Source: CAWAMD01 sp963783045
GTDB lineage: Bacteria > Actinomycetota > Nitriliruptoria > Nitriliruptorales > Nitriliruptoraceae
Direction: 5' to 3'
Length of the DNA stretch: 64,000 nucleotides
Assembly: GCA_963783045.1 (NCBI GenBank)
Contig: CAWAMD010000001.1
Location: 1 to 64,000 of the forward strand
A program made the translations under genes and the position numbers. The notes under the pieces are model-generated. The model was not told where the DNA came from. It worked only from the letters and a program-made list of their open reading frames with translations, and did not search any database. Below, in pieces: positions 42,435 to 49,943 of the stretch. The stretch's first letter is position 1; the number at the start of each line of letters is the position of its first letter.

Positions 42435-43133
42435 TCAGGCCTCGTCGTCGGTCGCGCCGCGCGGGCCGGCCCCGGCGATGGGGTCGCCCTCCTCGGCGGT
42501 CTCGGTGCCGGGCGCGACGTCAGCGGCGGACTGCTGCTCCTGCTCGTACTGCGTGGCGGCCTGCAGCGCCTGCTCGGCGAGGACCTCGGCGTCCGTGTCG
42601 GACCCCTCCGCCGCTTCGGCAGCGGCGGCCTCGACCGCGTCCGCGTCGACGGCCGGACGGACCTGGTCCCCCTCGCGGGTGACGTTGCCCTCGGCGTCGA
42701 CGACCTCGACGGTCACGGTCGCCGTGACCTGCGGATGGACGTGCACCGGGATCTCGTAGGAACCGATCTCCTTGATCGTGCCCTTGAGCTCGATCCGGCG
42801 ACGGTCGATGTCGTGACCCCGCTCCTTCAGGACGGCCTGCACGTCGGCGGCACCGACGGAACCGTAGAGGTGGCCACGGTCGTCGACCCGTGCCGGGATG
42901 CGCAGCGTGCGCGACTCGAGGATCTCGCGGTACTCCTCGGCCTGGCCCATCGTCTGGGCCTCCTTGGCCTTGCGGGACCGGGTGATGGCCTCGGCCTCCC
43001 GCATCGCGCCCTTCGTGGCGAGGATCGCCATACCGCGGGGGATGAGGAAGTTGCGGCCGTACCCATCGGCGACGTCGACGACCTCACCCGGCAGGCCGAG
43101 GTTGACGACCTCGGACTTGAGGATGACCTTCAT
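42435..43133 (-). CDS. rplI: 50S ribosomal protein L9 with acidic C-terminal extension
   Basis: The first 148 residues are a normal L9: MKVILKSEVVNLGLPGEVVD, the signature GYGRNFLIPRGMAILATKG, and the C-terminal lobe (SRTLRIPARVDDRGHLYGSV then IPVHVHPQVTATVTVEVV). About 80 more residues, rich in Ala, Glu and Asp (AVEAAAAEAAEGSDTDAEVL), extend beyond the usual 150-residue length. L9 binds 23S rRNA at the L1 stalk base. It follows rpsR by nine bases in the conserved cluster. The acidic tail is atypical and probably disordered. Confidence 0.95.
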   Translation of the reverse strand: MKVILKSEVVNLGLPGEVVDVADGYGRNFLIPRGMAILATKGAMREAEAITRSRKAKEAQTMGQAEEYREILESRTLRIPARVDDRGHLYGSVGAADVQAVLKERGHDIDRRRIELKGTIKEIGSYEIPVHVHPQVTATVTVEVVDAEGNVTREGDQVRPAVDADAVEAAAAEAAEGSDTDAEVLAEQALQAATQYEQEQQSAADVAPGTETAEEGDPIAGAGPRGATDDEA

Positions 43134-43142
43134 CGTCGTCTC

Positions 43143-43379
43143 CTATCGGACCGCGTAGGGGATGAGCGCCATCTCGCGGGCGTTCTTCACGGCGCCGGCG
43201 AGCATGGCCTGGTGGCTGGCGCAGTTGCCGGTCGTGCGGCGCGCCTTGATCTTCCCGCGCTCGTTCAGGAAGCCCTTGAGCAGCGGGGTGTCCTTGTAGT
43301 CGACGTACTCGATGCCCTGCCGGCAGAGCCGACACGGCTTATCGCGACGGGGCTTCTTCTTTTTCTTCTTGGACGGCAT
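43143..43379 (-). CDS. rpsR: 30S ribosomal protein S18 (CxxC form)
   Basis: The 78-residue S18 has a lysine-rich start (PSKKKKKKPRRDKPC) and core DYKDTPLLKGFLNERGKIKA followed by RRTTGNCASHQAMLAGAVKN. It keeps cysteines in CRLCRQG and GNCASH, the zinc-type C+ form; many bacteria have lost these. Such forms are often paired with a zinc-free paralogue under Zur control elsewhere in the genome; none is in this window. It lies between ssb (23 bp away) and rplI. Confidence 0.96.
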   Translation of the reverse strand: MPSKKKKKKPRRDKPCRLCRQGIEYVDYKDTPLLKGFLNERGKIKARRTTGNCASHQAMLAGAVKNAREMALIPYAVR

Positions 43380-43402
43380 GGTGTGTGCTCCTGGTGATGG
43401 CT

Positions 43403-43834
43403 CTAGAAGGGAACGTCGTCGTCGGTGGGCGGCGGGGGCGACGCGCTGTAGGAGTCGTCGGATCCACCGCGGCCTGCCGTCTTCTCGACGGTCACACGGG
43501 CCCAGCGAAGGCTCGGGGACACCTCGTCGGCCTCGATCTCGGTGACCCAGACCGTCTGCCCCTCGCGGTTCTCGTAGGACCGGACCTTGACCCGGCCGAT
43601 GACGACGACGCGATCGCCCTTGTGGAGCGACTCGGCGACGTTCTCGGCCATGTCACGCCAGATGTTGACCCCCATGAAGGTGGTCTCTTCCTGCTGGTTC
43701 CCGCTGCGGTCGGTGTACCGGCGGTTGACGGCGATGCGGAAGTTGCACACGGCCGCGCCGGACGGGGTGAACCGCAGCTCGGGGTCGTCGGTCAGGTTCC
43801 CGACCATCGTGATGAAGTTGCTCTCGAACGCCAT
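43403..43834 (-). CDS. ssb: Single-stranded DNA-binding protein
   Basis: The 143-residue SSB has an OB fold (FITMVGNLTDDPELRFTPSG, AAVCNFRIAVNRRYTDRSGN, TFMGVNIWRDMAENVAESLH, KGDRVVVIGRVKVRSYENRE). A short Ser/Pro linker leads to the acidic tip TDDDVPF. The tip is the usual docking site for replication and repair partners. The linker is short compared with other actinobacterial SSBs. It lies between rpsF and rpsR, as expected. Confidence 0.96.
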   Translation of the reverse strand: MAFESNFITMVGNLTDDPELRFTPSGAAVCNFRIAVNRRYTDRSGNQQEETTFMGVNIWRDMAENVAESLHKGDRVVVIGRVKVRSYENREGQTVWVTEIEADEVSPSLRWARVTVEKTAGRGGSDDSYSASPPPPTDDDVPF

Positions 43835-43912
43835 TCGGCGCCTCCTGCTCCTCGGGGACTGTGCCGGTGGGGGTCAGTGCTCGGGCACGGGCCGCGTTGC
43901 GCGGACCGGTGC

Positions 43913-44218
43913 TCAGGCCGACTTGTGCACCCGGAGCATGGGACGCACGCTCTTGAAGCGGACGACGTTGTCGCTCAGCTTCAGCTGGCGCTCCACCTCG
44001 TTGAGGCCGTCGGACGAGATCTCGAGATCGAGCACCACGTAGTAGCCGTGGTTGCGCTTGTTGATCTCGTAGGCCAGGGGACGACGTCCCCAGTCGGCCT
44101 CGTCCACGATCGTGCCTCCCTGCTGGGAGACCACGTCACGGATCCGACTGCGCGTTGCCTCGACGCCATCGTCGTCGAGCGTGTCGGTGATGATCACCAT
44201 GAGTTCATAGCGCCGCAT
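43913..44218 (-). CDS. rpsF: 30S ribosomal protein S6
   Basis: The 101-residue S6 starts MRRYELMVIITDTLDDDGVE and continues with GGTIVDEADWGRRPLAYEIN, KRNHGYYVVLDLEISSDGLN and VVRFKSVRPMLRVHKSA, the normal length and fold. It binds 16S rRNA together with S18. It is the first gene of the operon, with an AGGAGGTGC ribosome site. The 268 bp between it and the response-regulator gene should hold the operon promoter, but no box is clear enough to name. Confidence 0.96.
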   Translation of the reverse strand: MRRYELMVIITDTLDDDGVEATRSRIRDVVSQQGGTIVDEADWGRRPLAYEINKRNHGYYVVLDLEISSDGLNEVERQLKLSDNVVRFKSVRPMLRVHKSA

Positions 44219-44448
44219 GGCACCTCCTGTGGGCGTAGTGGCCCCTCTCGGTCGCGACGCACGGGTGCACGTCGCCGGTGGGGGCAGGGGTGCGTCCCTC
44301 GATCACGGTCTTCCTCACGGCCAAGCGCGTCGCCGGTCAGGCGACGACCGCCAGTCGACCGAATGGGACCGCAGCACGGTACCCGAGCCCCGTCCACCGG
44401 ACAACCCGCACCCTAGAGGCTCGGCGCGAGCCCGCACCGACCGCGAGC

Positions 44449-44476
44449 TGCGGGGCCGTGGACAACCGGCCCCGCA
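44449..44476 (-). terminator. Hairpin after the response-regulator gene
   Basis: A perfect 10-bp stem (TGCGGGGCCG / CGGCCCCGCA) with an eight-base loop lies 10 bp downstream of the regulator stop on the minus strand. No U-run follows. It also separates the regulator from the rpsF operon transcribed in the same direction. Confidence 0.65.
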
Positions 44477-44486
44477 CCGGCCGGCG

Positions 44487-45128
44487 TCACTCCAGACCGT
44501 GGTCCACCGCGTAGCGGACGAGCTCCTGGCGCCGGTTGAGGTGCAGCTTGTCGAGGATGTTGCGCACGTGGTTCTCGACCGTCTTCGGCGCGATGTGCAG
44601 CTGCTCCCCGACCTCGCGGTAGGTGTAGCCACGGGCGACGTGCTGGAGGACCTCGCGCTCACGCTCGGTCAGCGGGTTGGTGTCCTGCGAGTCCCGGGAG
44701 AGCCGTCGGAACTCGCCGAGGACGAGGGCGGCGAGCGACGCGGAGAAGACGGGCTCCCCGGCCGCGGCCTTGCGCAGCGACTCGCGCAGCTCGTCGGGTG
44801 GCGTCGACTTGACCAGGTAGCCGATCGCGCCGGCGGCCACGGCGTCGAGGAGGTCGCGCTCCTGCTCCGACACGGTGAGCATGACCATGCGGGTGGTCTC
44901 GGCGCAGGTGCGCACCACCTTGATCCCGCCACCGGGCATCTTCAGGTCGCACACGACGAGGTCGGGGTTCAGCCGCTGCGTCGCCGCGATCGCCTCGTCG
45001 GCGCTGCCGACCGCAGCGACCACCTCGAACCCGCCACCGAGATCAGCGGCCACGCCGTCGCGCCAGATCGGATGATCGTCCGCGAGGACCACGCGGACGG
45101 GTGGCCGACGCGGCGTCGCCTTCTGCAT
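44487..45128 (-). CDS. NarL/LuxR-type response regulator
   Basis: The 214-residue protein has a receiver domain (VRVVLADDHPIWRDGVAADL; phospho-acceptor aspartate in DLVVCDLKMPG; MLTVSEQERDL and GYLVKSTPPDEL as the conserved Thr/Ser and Lys). The LuxR-type helix-turn-helix is LTEREREVLQHVARGYTYRE followed by VGEQLHIAPKTVENHVRNIL. GGGGAGGTGC before the ATG fixes the start. The likely partner is the HisKA_3 kinase encoded 1.2 kb upstream on the same strand, separated from it by an oppositely oriented CWB2 gene. Targets may include that CWB2 gene. Confidence 0.9.
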   Translation of the reverse strand: MQKATPRRPPVRVVLADDHPIWRDGVAADLGGGFEVVAAVGSADEAIAATQRLNPDLVVCDLKMPGGGIKVVRTCAETTRMVMLTVSEQERDLLDAVAAGAIGYLVKSTPPDELRESLRKAAAGEPVFSASLAALVLGEFRRLSRDSQDTNPLTEREREVLQHVARGYTYREVGEQLHIAPKTVENHVRNILDKLHLNRRQELVRYAVDHGLE

Positions 45129-45356
45129 GTCGCACCTCCCCGCATCACGCCACGGGCCGTCCGCGCCTCGCGCCTCGCGCCTCGCGACGCGCCCGCCCGA
45201 GCGCAGCCTACTCCTCACGCGACCGTGGCCGATCACGGTGCACCTGCCTCTGGTGGAGGCATCCGGCGACGCGGATCGTCGTCACGACCAGGCCACCGCC
45301 GCGGCCCGACCCGCCCCGGCCGACACCGTCCTGGCGGACACCCGTAAGGAGTCGAG

Positions 45357-46346
45357 ATGCCCCGTCCCCGTCCCATGCGGCGATGGCTCGCCGCACTGAT
45401 CCCACCGCTCGCGGTGATGCTGCTCGCCGTCGGGCTGCTTCCCGCCGTGGCCGCGCAGGACCCTCAGCCGCTGCCCCGCGTCGCGTTCGTGACCCGCAAC
45501 GACGTGCCCTTCGACTCGCTGGCCGTCGGCCCGGTCGCCGGGGCGCTCGGCGCGGTCACCGTGATCACGCCGCCGAGCCAGCTGAGCAGCCCCGCCCAGC
45601 AGGCGCTGCAGAGCTTCGCCCCGGACCGCGTCTACATCATCGGCGGCACGGCCGCCATCTCGACCGCGACCGAGAACCAGATCAGCAACGCCGGCTCGTG
45701 GACGGTGCAGCGCATCGCCGGGACGAGCCGCGACGACACCGCACGCCGCCTCGCGCAGCTACCCGCCACCCTCGGCTACGAGCGTCCCGTGCTCACGCCG
45801 AACGGCGACATCAACGGCCAGTTCAGCCCGTTCTACGCCTTCGATGGCCACGACCACGGCATCAACCCGGACGCCGGCGGCGCCGCAGCCCGACAGGGCG
45901 GTCTCGAGACCGGCACCGCGAGCGGCGTCGGCACGTCACCGACGGTCGTGGCGGAGCTGACCATCCCCAACCAGAACCTTCGCAACCAGTGCCCGGCCTT
46001 CTTCCCGATCCACAACCTGCTCGTCGAGGTCAGCGGCACCGTGTCGGTCGCCGCCGCCCACGACGTGGTCGCCGAGGAGGCCGTGACGCTGAACAGCACG
46101 GCGTGGCCGACCGCGTCGCCGGCGCAGGCCAGCATCCGGCGGCAGCGGATCGACACGACCGCCGGAGGCACCGGGTACGCGTCGTTCGCGAGCCAGGTCC
46201 TCTTCACCGTGCCGCAGAGCACGTCCGGGTCGACGACCATCCGGCTGCTCGCCCGTGCCGGCACGGCACAGACCGGGACCCCGCAGCTGAGCGCCGTGGA
46301 CGGCACGCTCACCGTGCTGCACCTCGGCTACGAGTGCTCCCCGTAG
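45357..46346 (+). CDS. Secreted protein with one CWB2-like repeat
   Basis: This 329-residue protein has a signal peptide (RRWLAALIPPLAVMLLAVGL, cleaved after VAA). A single cell-wall-binding-repeat-2 unit follows (LAVGPVAGALGAVTVITPPS, DRVYIIGGTAAISTATENQI, RIAGTSRDDTARRLA), then an unassigned C-terminal domain of about 200 residues (GTVSVAAAHDVVAEEAVTLN, ASFASQVLFTVPQSTSG). Most CWB2 proteins have three repeats, so one suggests a different or weaker wall interaction. AAGGAG fixes the ATG. It lies between, and opposite to, the genes of a two-component system and converges with the kinase gene four bases past its stop. Confidence 0.75.
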   Translation: MPRPRPMRRWLAALIPPLAVMLLAVGLLPAVAAQDPQPLPRVAFVTRNDVPFDSLAVGPVAGALGAVTVITPPSQLSSPAQQALQSFAPDRVYIIGGTAAISTATENQISNAGSWTVQRIAGTSRDDTARRLAQLPATLGYERPVLTPNGDINGQFSPFYAFDGHDHGINPDAGGAAARQGGLETGTASGVGTSPTVVAELTIPNQNLRNQCPAFFPIHNLLVEVSGTVSVAAAHDVVAEEAVTLNSTAWPTASPAQASIRRQRIDTTAGGTGYASFASQVLFTVPQSTSGSTTIRLLARAGTAQTGTPQLSAVDGTLTVLHLGYECSP

Positions 46347-46350
46347 GAGC

Positions 46351-47457
46351 TCACCCGCTCGGCACCCACAGGCGGACCTCGCAGCCGCGATCGGGGGCGG
46401 CGGCCACGTCGACGTGGCCGCCGACCTCCACGATCCTGGCGCGCACGGACCGACGCAGTCCGACGCCCTCCGGGGTGGCCGCCGGGTCGAACCCGCCACC
46501 GTCGTCCTTGACCGAGCAGAAGACGCCCCCGTCGTCGGGCTCGACGAACACGGTCACGTGCGCGGCGTGGCCGTGCTTGCCGGCGTTCGTGAGCGCCTCA
46601 CCGACGGCACCGGCCAGCGCCTCCAGCCGGCCGGGGTCGAGCGTCGGCAGGTCGTCCGGCACCAGGACCTGCACCCGCCCGCCGAAGGTCCGCTCGAAGC
46701 GGCCGGCCGCGTGACGCAGCGCATCGCCCAGATCTCCCCGGCCGACGAGCTGCTCCGCGCCGACGCCGAAGAGGAACTCGCGCAGCTCGCGCTCCTGGTC
46801 GCGGGCGAGCCGGGACAGCGCCGGGTCGTCGACCCGCCGCTCGACCACCGCGAGCGTCTGCAGGACACCGTCGTGGAGGGTCCGTGCGACCTCCTCCCGC
46901 GCCCTCGCCGCCGAGATCGTCCGCTCGGCGCGCCGCAGCAGGTTCGCGAGGTAGCCGGCGATCGCCCCGGCCAGTCCGTACATGACCGCCGTCGACACGA
47001 GCGAGAGGGCCTCCTCGGGGGACACGCCGGACTGGCCGGCCGGCAGGTGCGTCAGCGTGGACAGGGCCCGGGCCGCGCCCATCGCACCGCCGCCCGCGAG
47101 ACCGGCCCACGGCCCGAGCGCCAGACCCGCGCTCAGCACCCCCGCCAGCGGCCACGCGACGCCGAGCGACTGCTCCGCCGAGAACGTGTGGCCCGACCCG
47201 TACGCCCACCCGTCGGCGCCGATGAGCGCCACGCCGACCGCGAGCTCGACCGCGACCACGTCGAGGTCGAGCAGCCGGGCCGGCCGGCGGCGCAGCAGCA
47301 GCGTGGTCGCGACCGTCACAGCCAGCGCCGCCGCGACCAGCCCGACGGCCAAGCCCGGGCGTGCCAGCGAACGGCGCGCCAGCAGCAGCACCGTGGCCAT
47401 CCACAGCCACCCGGCCCACCGGAAGGCCGCCAGTCCCACCAGCAGGCTTCGCTCCAT
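46351..47457 (-). CDS. Membrane sensor histidine kinase (HisKA_3/NarX-like)
   Basis: About 368 residues. The N-terminal half has roughly six membrane helices (LLVGLAAFRWAGWLWMATVL, LAVGLVAAALAVTVATTLLL, LSLVSTAVMYGLAGAIAGYL) with no large external sensor. The dimerisation H-box is EEVARTLHDGVLQTLAVVER, and the ATPase has AVGEALTNAGKHGHAAHVTV, DDGGGFDPA and EGVGLRRSVRARIVE. It should phosphorylate the NarL-type regulator encoded downstream on the same strand. The start is uncertain: ATG 47457 or a GTG at 47478, neither with a clear ribosome site. Confidence 0.88.
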   Translation of the reverse strand: MERSLLVGLAAFRWAGWLWMATVLLLARRSLARPGLAVGLVAAALAVTVATTLLLRRRPARLLDLDVVAVELAVGVALIGADGWAYGSGHTFSAEQSLGVAWPLAGVLSAGLALGPWAGLAGGGAMGAARALSTLTHLPAGQSGVSPEEALSLVSTAVMYGLAGAIAGYLANLLRRAERTISAARAREEVARTLHDGVLQTLAVVERRVDDPALSRLARDQERELREFLFGVGAEQLVGRGDLGDALRHAAGRFERTFGGRVQVLVPDDLPTLDPGRLEALAGAVGEALTNAGKHGHAAHVTVFVEPDDGGVFCSVKDDGGGFDPAATPEGVGLRRSVRARIVEVGGHVDVAAAPDRGCEVRLWVPSG

Positions 47458-47552
47458 GGAACGCAGGCTAACGGCCACGCCCGTCGGGGCGGTGACAACC
47501 AGGAGGGATCCGTCACCACCGCGGCGAAGGGTCGTTGAGAAGGGCGCCTCGA

Positions 47553-47615
47553 CCCGATCTCCCCTGCCGTCCTCCCGATCTCCCCTGCCGTCCCCCCGAC
47601 TTCCCCTGCCGTCCC
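47553..47615. repeat. Three tandem 21-bp repeats
   Basis: Three 21-bp units (consensus CCCGATCTCCCCTGCCGTCCC, read as CCCGATCTCCCC plus TGCCGTCCC) start at 47553, 47574 and 47595 with one or two differences each. They lie in the divergent intergenic region between the kinase gene and the gene starting at 47638, 22 bp before its ATG. A promoter-proximal regulatory or slippage role is possible. Confidence 0.8.
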
Positions 47616-47637
47616 CCCGACGAAACCGGATCCCTCC

Positions 47638-48180
47638 ATGGCTGACGACACCGCCGCCCCGGTTGAGCTGGCCTCACGCCGGCTGCAACGCGCCGCCGCC
47701 CGTGCCCACGCCCGCTGCAGCGGCGTGCCCGGCGCGCTGACCCTCACCGCACCGCGCGGCTTCGAGGGCCGCACCGGCTTCGGTCCGGCGCTGCGTCCCC
47801 TGCTCGAAGCGCTCGTCGACGCGGTCCTCGAGCCCGGGGAACAGGTTCGGCCCGTCGCGATGATGCTGGGCCGCGACCCCGAGATCGCCCCGGCCCTACC
47901 CGGCTACCTCGTCGCGCTGCACCACGCGAGCCGCGCCGCGACCGACCGGTCCTTCCCGTCGCTCTCCCGTGCCCGTCGCGCCCGCCTGCTCGTCGCGTGC
48001 TGCGCGGGCGAGGACCGCGGACGATGGGAGTCCCTGCTCGCCGTCATCGTCGAGGCGGCCCGGGTGCGCGCCGCCGCCCAGCAGGTCGCCGCGCTGCGGA
48101 CCGTGCAGGCGGCGGGCGGCGAGGTCATCCCGTTCCCGGCGCGCGGCCGGCACCACTGTCAGACGAACCGCGCCAGGTAG
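47638..48180 (+). CDS. Conserved-looking hypothetical protein
   Basis: The 180-residue soluble protein is mostly helical: VELASRRLQRAAARAHARCS, then a short polar loop (APRGFEGRTGFGPALRPLLE), ALVDAVLEPGEQVRPVAMML and ARLLVACCAGEDRGRWESLL with two adjacent cysteines. Its third-codon G/C bias matches coding genes nearby. I do not recognise a family. It overlaps the convergent tyrS gene by 22 bp. Three 21-bp repeats sit directly before it. No clear Shine-Dalgarno sequence is visible, so the start is provisional. Confidence 0.5.
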   Translation: MADDTAAPVELASRRLQRAAARAHARCSGVPGALTLTAPRGFEGRTGFGPALRPLLEALVDAVLEPGEQVRPVAMMLGRDPEIAPALPGYLVALHHASRAATDRSFPSLSRARRARLLVACCAGEDRGRWESLLAVIVEAARVRAAAQQVAALRTVQAAGGEVIPFPARGRHHCQTNRAR

Positions 48181-49448
48181 TAGCGCTTCTTGCCGACCCG
48201 GAGCACGAGCGTCGTCTCGCTCGCGAGGTCGTCGGACCCGACGACGTGGCCGGGATCGTCGACCTTCTCGTTGCTGATCCGGACGGCCCCCTGGTCGACG
48301 AGCCGGCGTGCCTCCCCGTTCGAGCCGGCCGCACCGACCGCGACCATGAGCTCGAGCAGCCCGAGCCCCGCCGTGAGCCGGTCGCGGTCGAGCTCGACGC
48401 TCGGGGCCGACGCGAACGCCTCCCCGAGGGTGCGGTCGTCGAGACCCCGGAACGGCTCCTTGCCGAACAGCACGCGGGTGGCCCGCTCGGCCTCGGCCAA
48501 CGCCTCGTCACCGTGCGCGAGGCGGGTGGCCTCCTGCGCGAGCCGCCGGTGGGCCGCTCGCGCCGCCGGATCGGCGGCATGCTCGGCGGCGAGCGCGTCG
48601 ATCTCGTCGAGCTCGAGGAACGTGAAGAGCTTGAGGAAGCGCACCACGTCGTCGTCGTGGGTGTTCAGCCAGTACTGGTAGTAGGCGTAGGGCGAGGTGA
48701 GGACCGGATCCAGCCAGACGGCGTTCCCGGCCGACTTGCCGAACTTGGCGCCGTCGGAGGTCGTCAGCAGCGGCCAGGTCAGGCCGAACACCTCGCCGCC
48801 GTGCAGCCGCCGGGTCAGCTCCACGCCGGCCGTGATGTTGCCCCACTGGTCGGAGCCGCCGCCCTGCAGCCGGCAGCCCTCCGCCGCGTAGAGGTGCGCG
48901 AAGTCGTAGGCCTGCAGCAGCTGGTAGCTGAACTCGGTGTAGCTGATCCCCTGCTCGCGCTCCTCGAGCCGGCGCTTCACCGACTCCCGGGCGATCATCT
49001 GGTTCACCGAGAAGTGCTTGCCCACGTCGCGCAGGAAGGCGATGAACCCGAACGTGCCGAGCCACTCGTAGTTGTCGTGCAAGAGCCCGCGTTCGGGACG
49101 GGACAGGTCGAGGAACTGCGACAGCTGCGAGCGGATCCCGGCCAGGTTCTGCTCCAGGGCCTCGTCGTCGAGCAGCTCCCGCTCGGTGTCCTTGCCGGAC
49201 GGGTCACCGATCCGGCCGGTCGCGCCGCCGGCGATCGCGACGGGCCGGTGCCCGAGCCGCTGCATCCAGGCCATGGCCATGATGCCGACGAGGCTGCCGA
49301 CGTGCAGCGACGGTGCGGTCGGATCGAACCCGACGTAGTAGGTGACACGCGAGGTGTCGAAGGCGCGGCGCAGACCCTCCTCGTCGGTGACGTCCTGGAG
49401 GAAGCCGCGCTCGCGGAGCACGTCGATGGGGTTGGCCGGGGTCGTCAT
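48159..49448 (-). CDS. tyrS: Tyrosyl-tRNA synthetase
   Basis: The 429-residue class I synthetase carries the HIGH-type motif PTAPSLHVGSLVGIMAM, the tyrosine-binding YTEFSYQLLQAYDFAHLY, QGGGSDQWGNITAGVEL, and the KMSKS-type loop TTSDGAKFGKSAGNAVWLDP. The C-terminal S4 RNA-binding domain is EARRLVDQGAVRISNEKVDD. It charges tRNA-Tyr in the cytoplasm. The ATG start and the length match bacterial TyrRS type 1. I saw no T-box or other leader structure upstream. Confidence 0.97.
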   Translation of the reverse strand: MTTPANPIDVLRERGFLQDVTDEEGLRRAFDTSRVTYYVGFDPTAPSLHVGSLVGIMAMAWMQRLGHRPVAIAGGATGRIGDPSGKDTERELLDDEALEQNLAGIRSQLSQFLDLSRPERGLLHDNYEWLGTFGFIAFLRDVGKHFSVNQMIARESVKRRLEEREQGISYTEFSYQLLQAYDFAHLYAAEGCRLQGGGSDQWGNITAGVELTRRLHGGEVFGLTWPLLTTSDGAKFGKSAGNAVWLDPVLTSPYAYYQYWLNTHDDDVVRFLKLFTFLELDEIDALAAEHAADPAARAAHRRLAQEATRLAHGDEALAEAERATRVLFGKEPFRGLDDRTLGEAFASAPSVELDRDRLTAGLGLLELMVAVGAAGSNGEARRLVDQGAVRISNEKVDDPGHVVGSDDLASETTLVLRVGKKRYYLARFV

Positions 49449-49480
49449 GGCGGGGGACGGTACCGGCGGGCCGTGGGGCC

Positions 49481-49816
49481 TCACGAAACCGGGCGAGGCG
49501 GGATCTGGCCGCGCAGATCCTCCGGCGGGACGAGCGCCGGTACCCGGGAGGCCGGCAGCCAGTCGTCCATGCCGTCGGCCCACACGTAGGTGTCCGGGCG
49601 TACCACGCCCTGCAGGACGAGCTTGCGCATCGTGGCCAGGTCCAGCGGCCCGAACTGCGCGCCGCCCTGCAGGTGGTACCAGCGGGCGGGCTCCGGCGCG
49701 TCGTCCGCGCCGGGCGACCGCTCCGGGGTCGGCTCCCGGGCCGGCTCCGGGGCGATCTCCTGGTCCGGCTCCGACTGCGGCTCCGGGTCCTGCGTCCGGT
49801 CCGTCCCGTCCGTCAC
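49481..49816 (-). CDS. GYF_2 (DUF4339) domain protein
   Basis: An acidic, disordered N-terminus (TQDPEPQSEPDQEIAPEPAR) leads to a C-terminal GYF_2 domain, ARWYHLQGGAQFGPLDLATM then RKLVLQGVVRPDTYVWADGM and DDWLPASRVP. The conserved W-Y...G-P-L...V-W...M-x-x-W pattern is complete. These domains probably bind proline-rich or membrane-associated partners. The GTG at 49816 is favoured by GGAGG eight bases ahead. It lies 32 bp upstream of tyrS in the same direction, so it may be co-transcribed with it. Confidence 0.72.
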   Translation of the reverse strand: MTDGTDRTQDPEPQSEPDQEIAPEPAREPTPERSPGADDAPEPARWYHLQGGAQFGPLDLATMRKLVLQGVVRPDTYVWADGMDDWLPASRVPALVPPEDLRGQIPPRPVS

Positions 49817-49943
49817 TGCCCCAGCCTCCAGCGTCGTCACGCTGCGCCACCCTAAACCAGCAGGCACCAGACCTGCGCGCTGCGCTCCATCCGGACCGCC
49901 AGGGTGCCCTAGGGTTCGTCGATGGCCACACAAGGAGCCTGCG

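Noticed and set aside
49321..49332. GGATCGAACCCG, a T-loop-like sequence
   Set aside because: It codes for the FDPTAPS region of TyrRS and has no cloverleaf around it.
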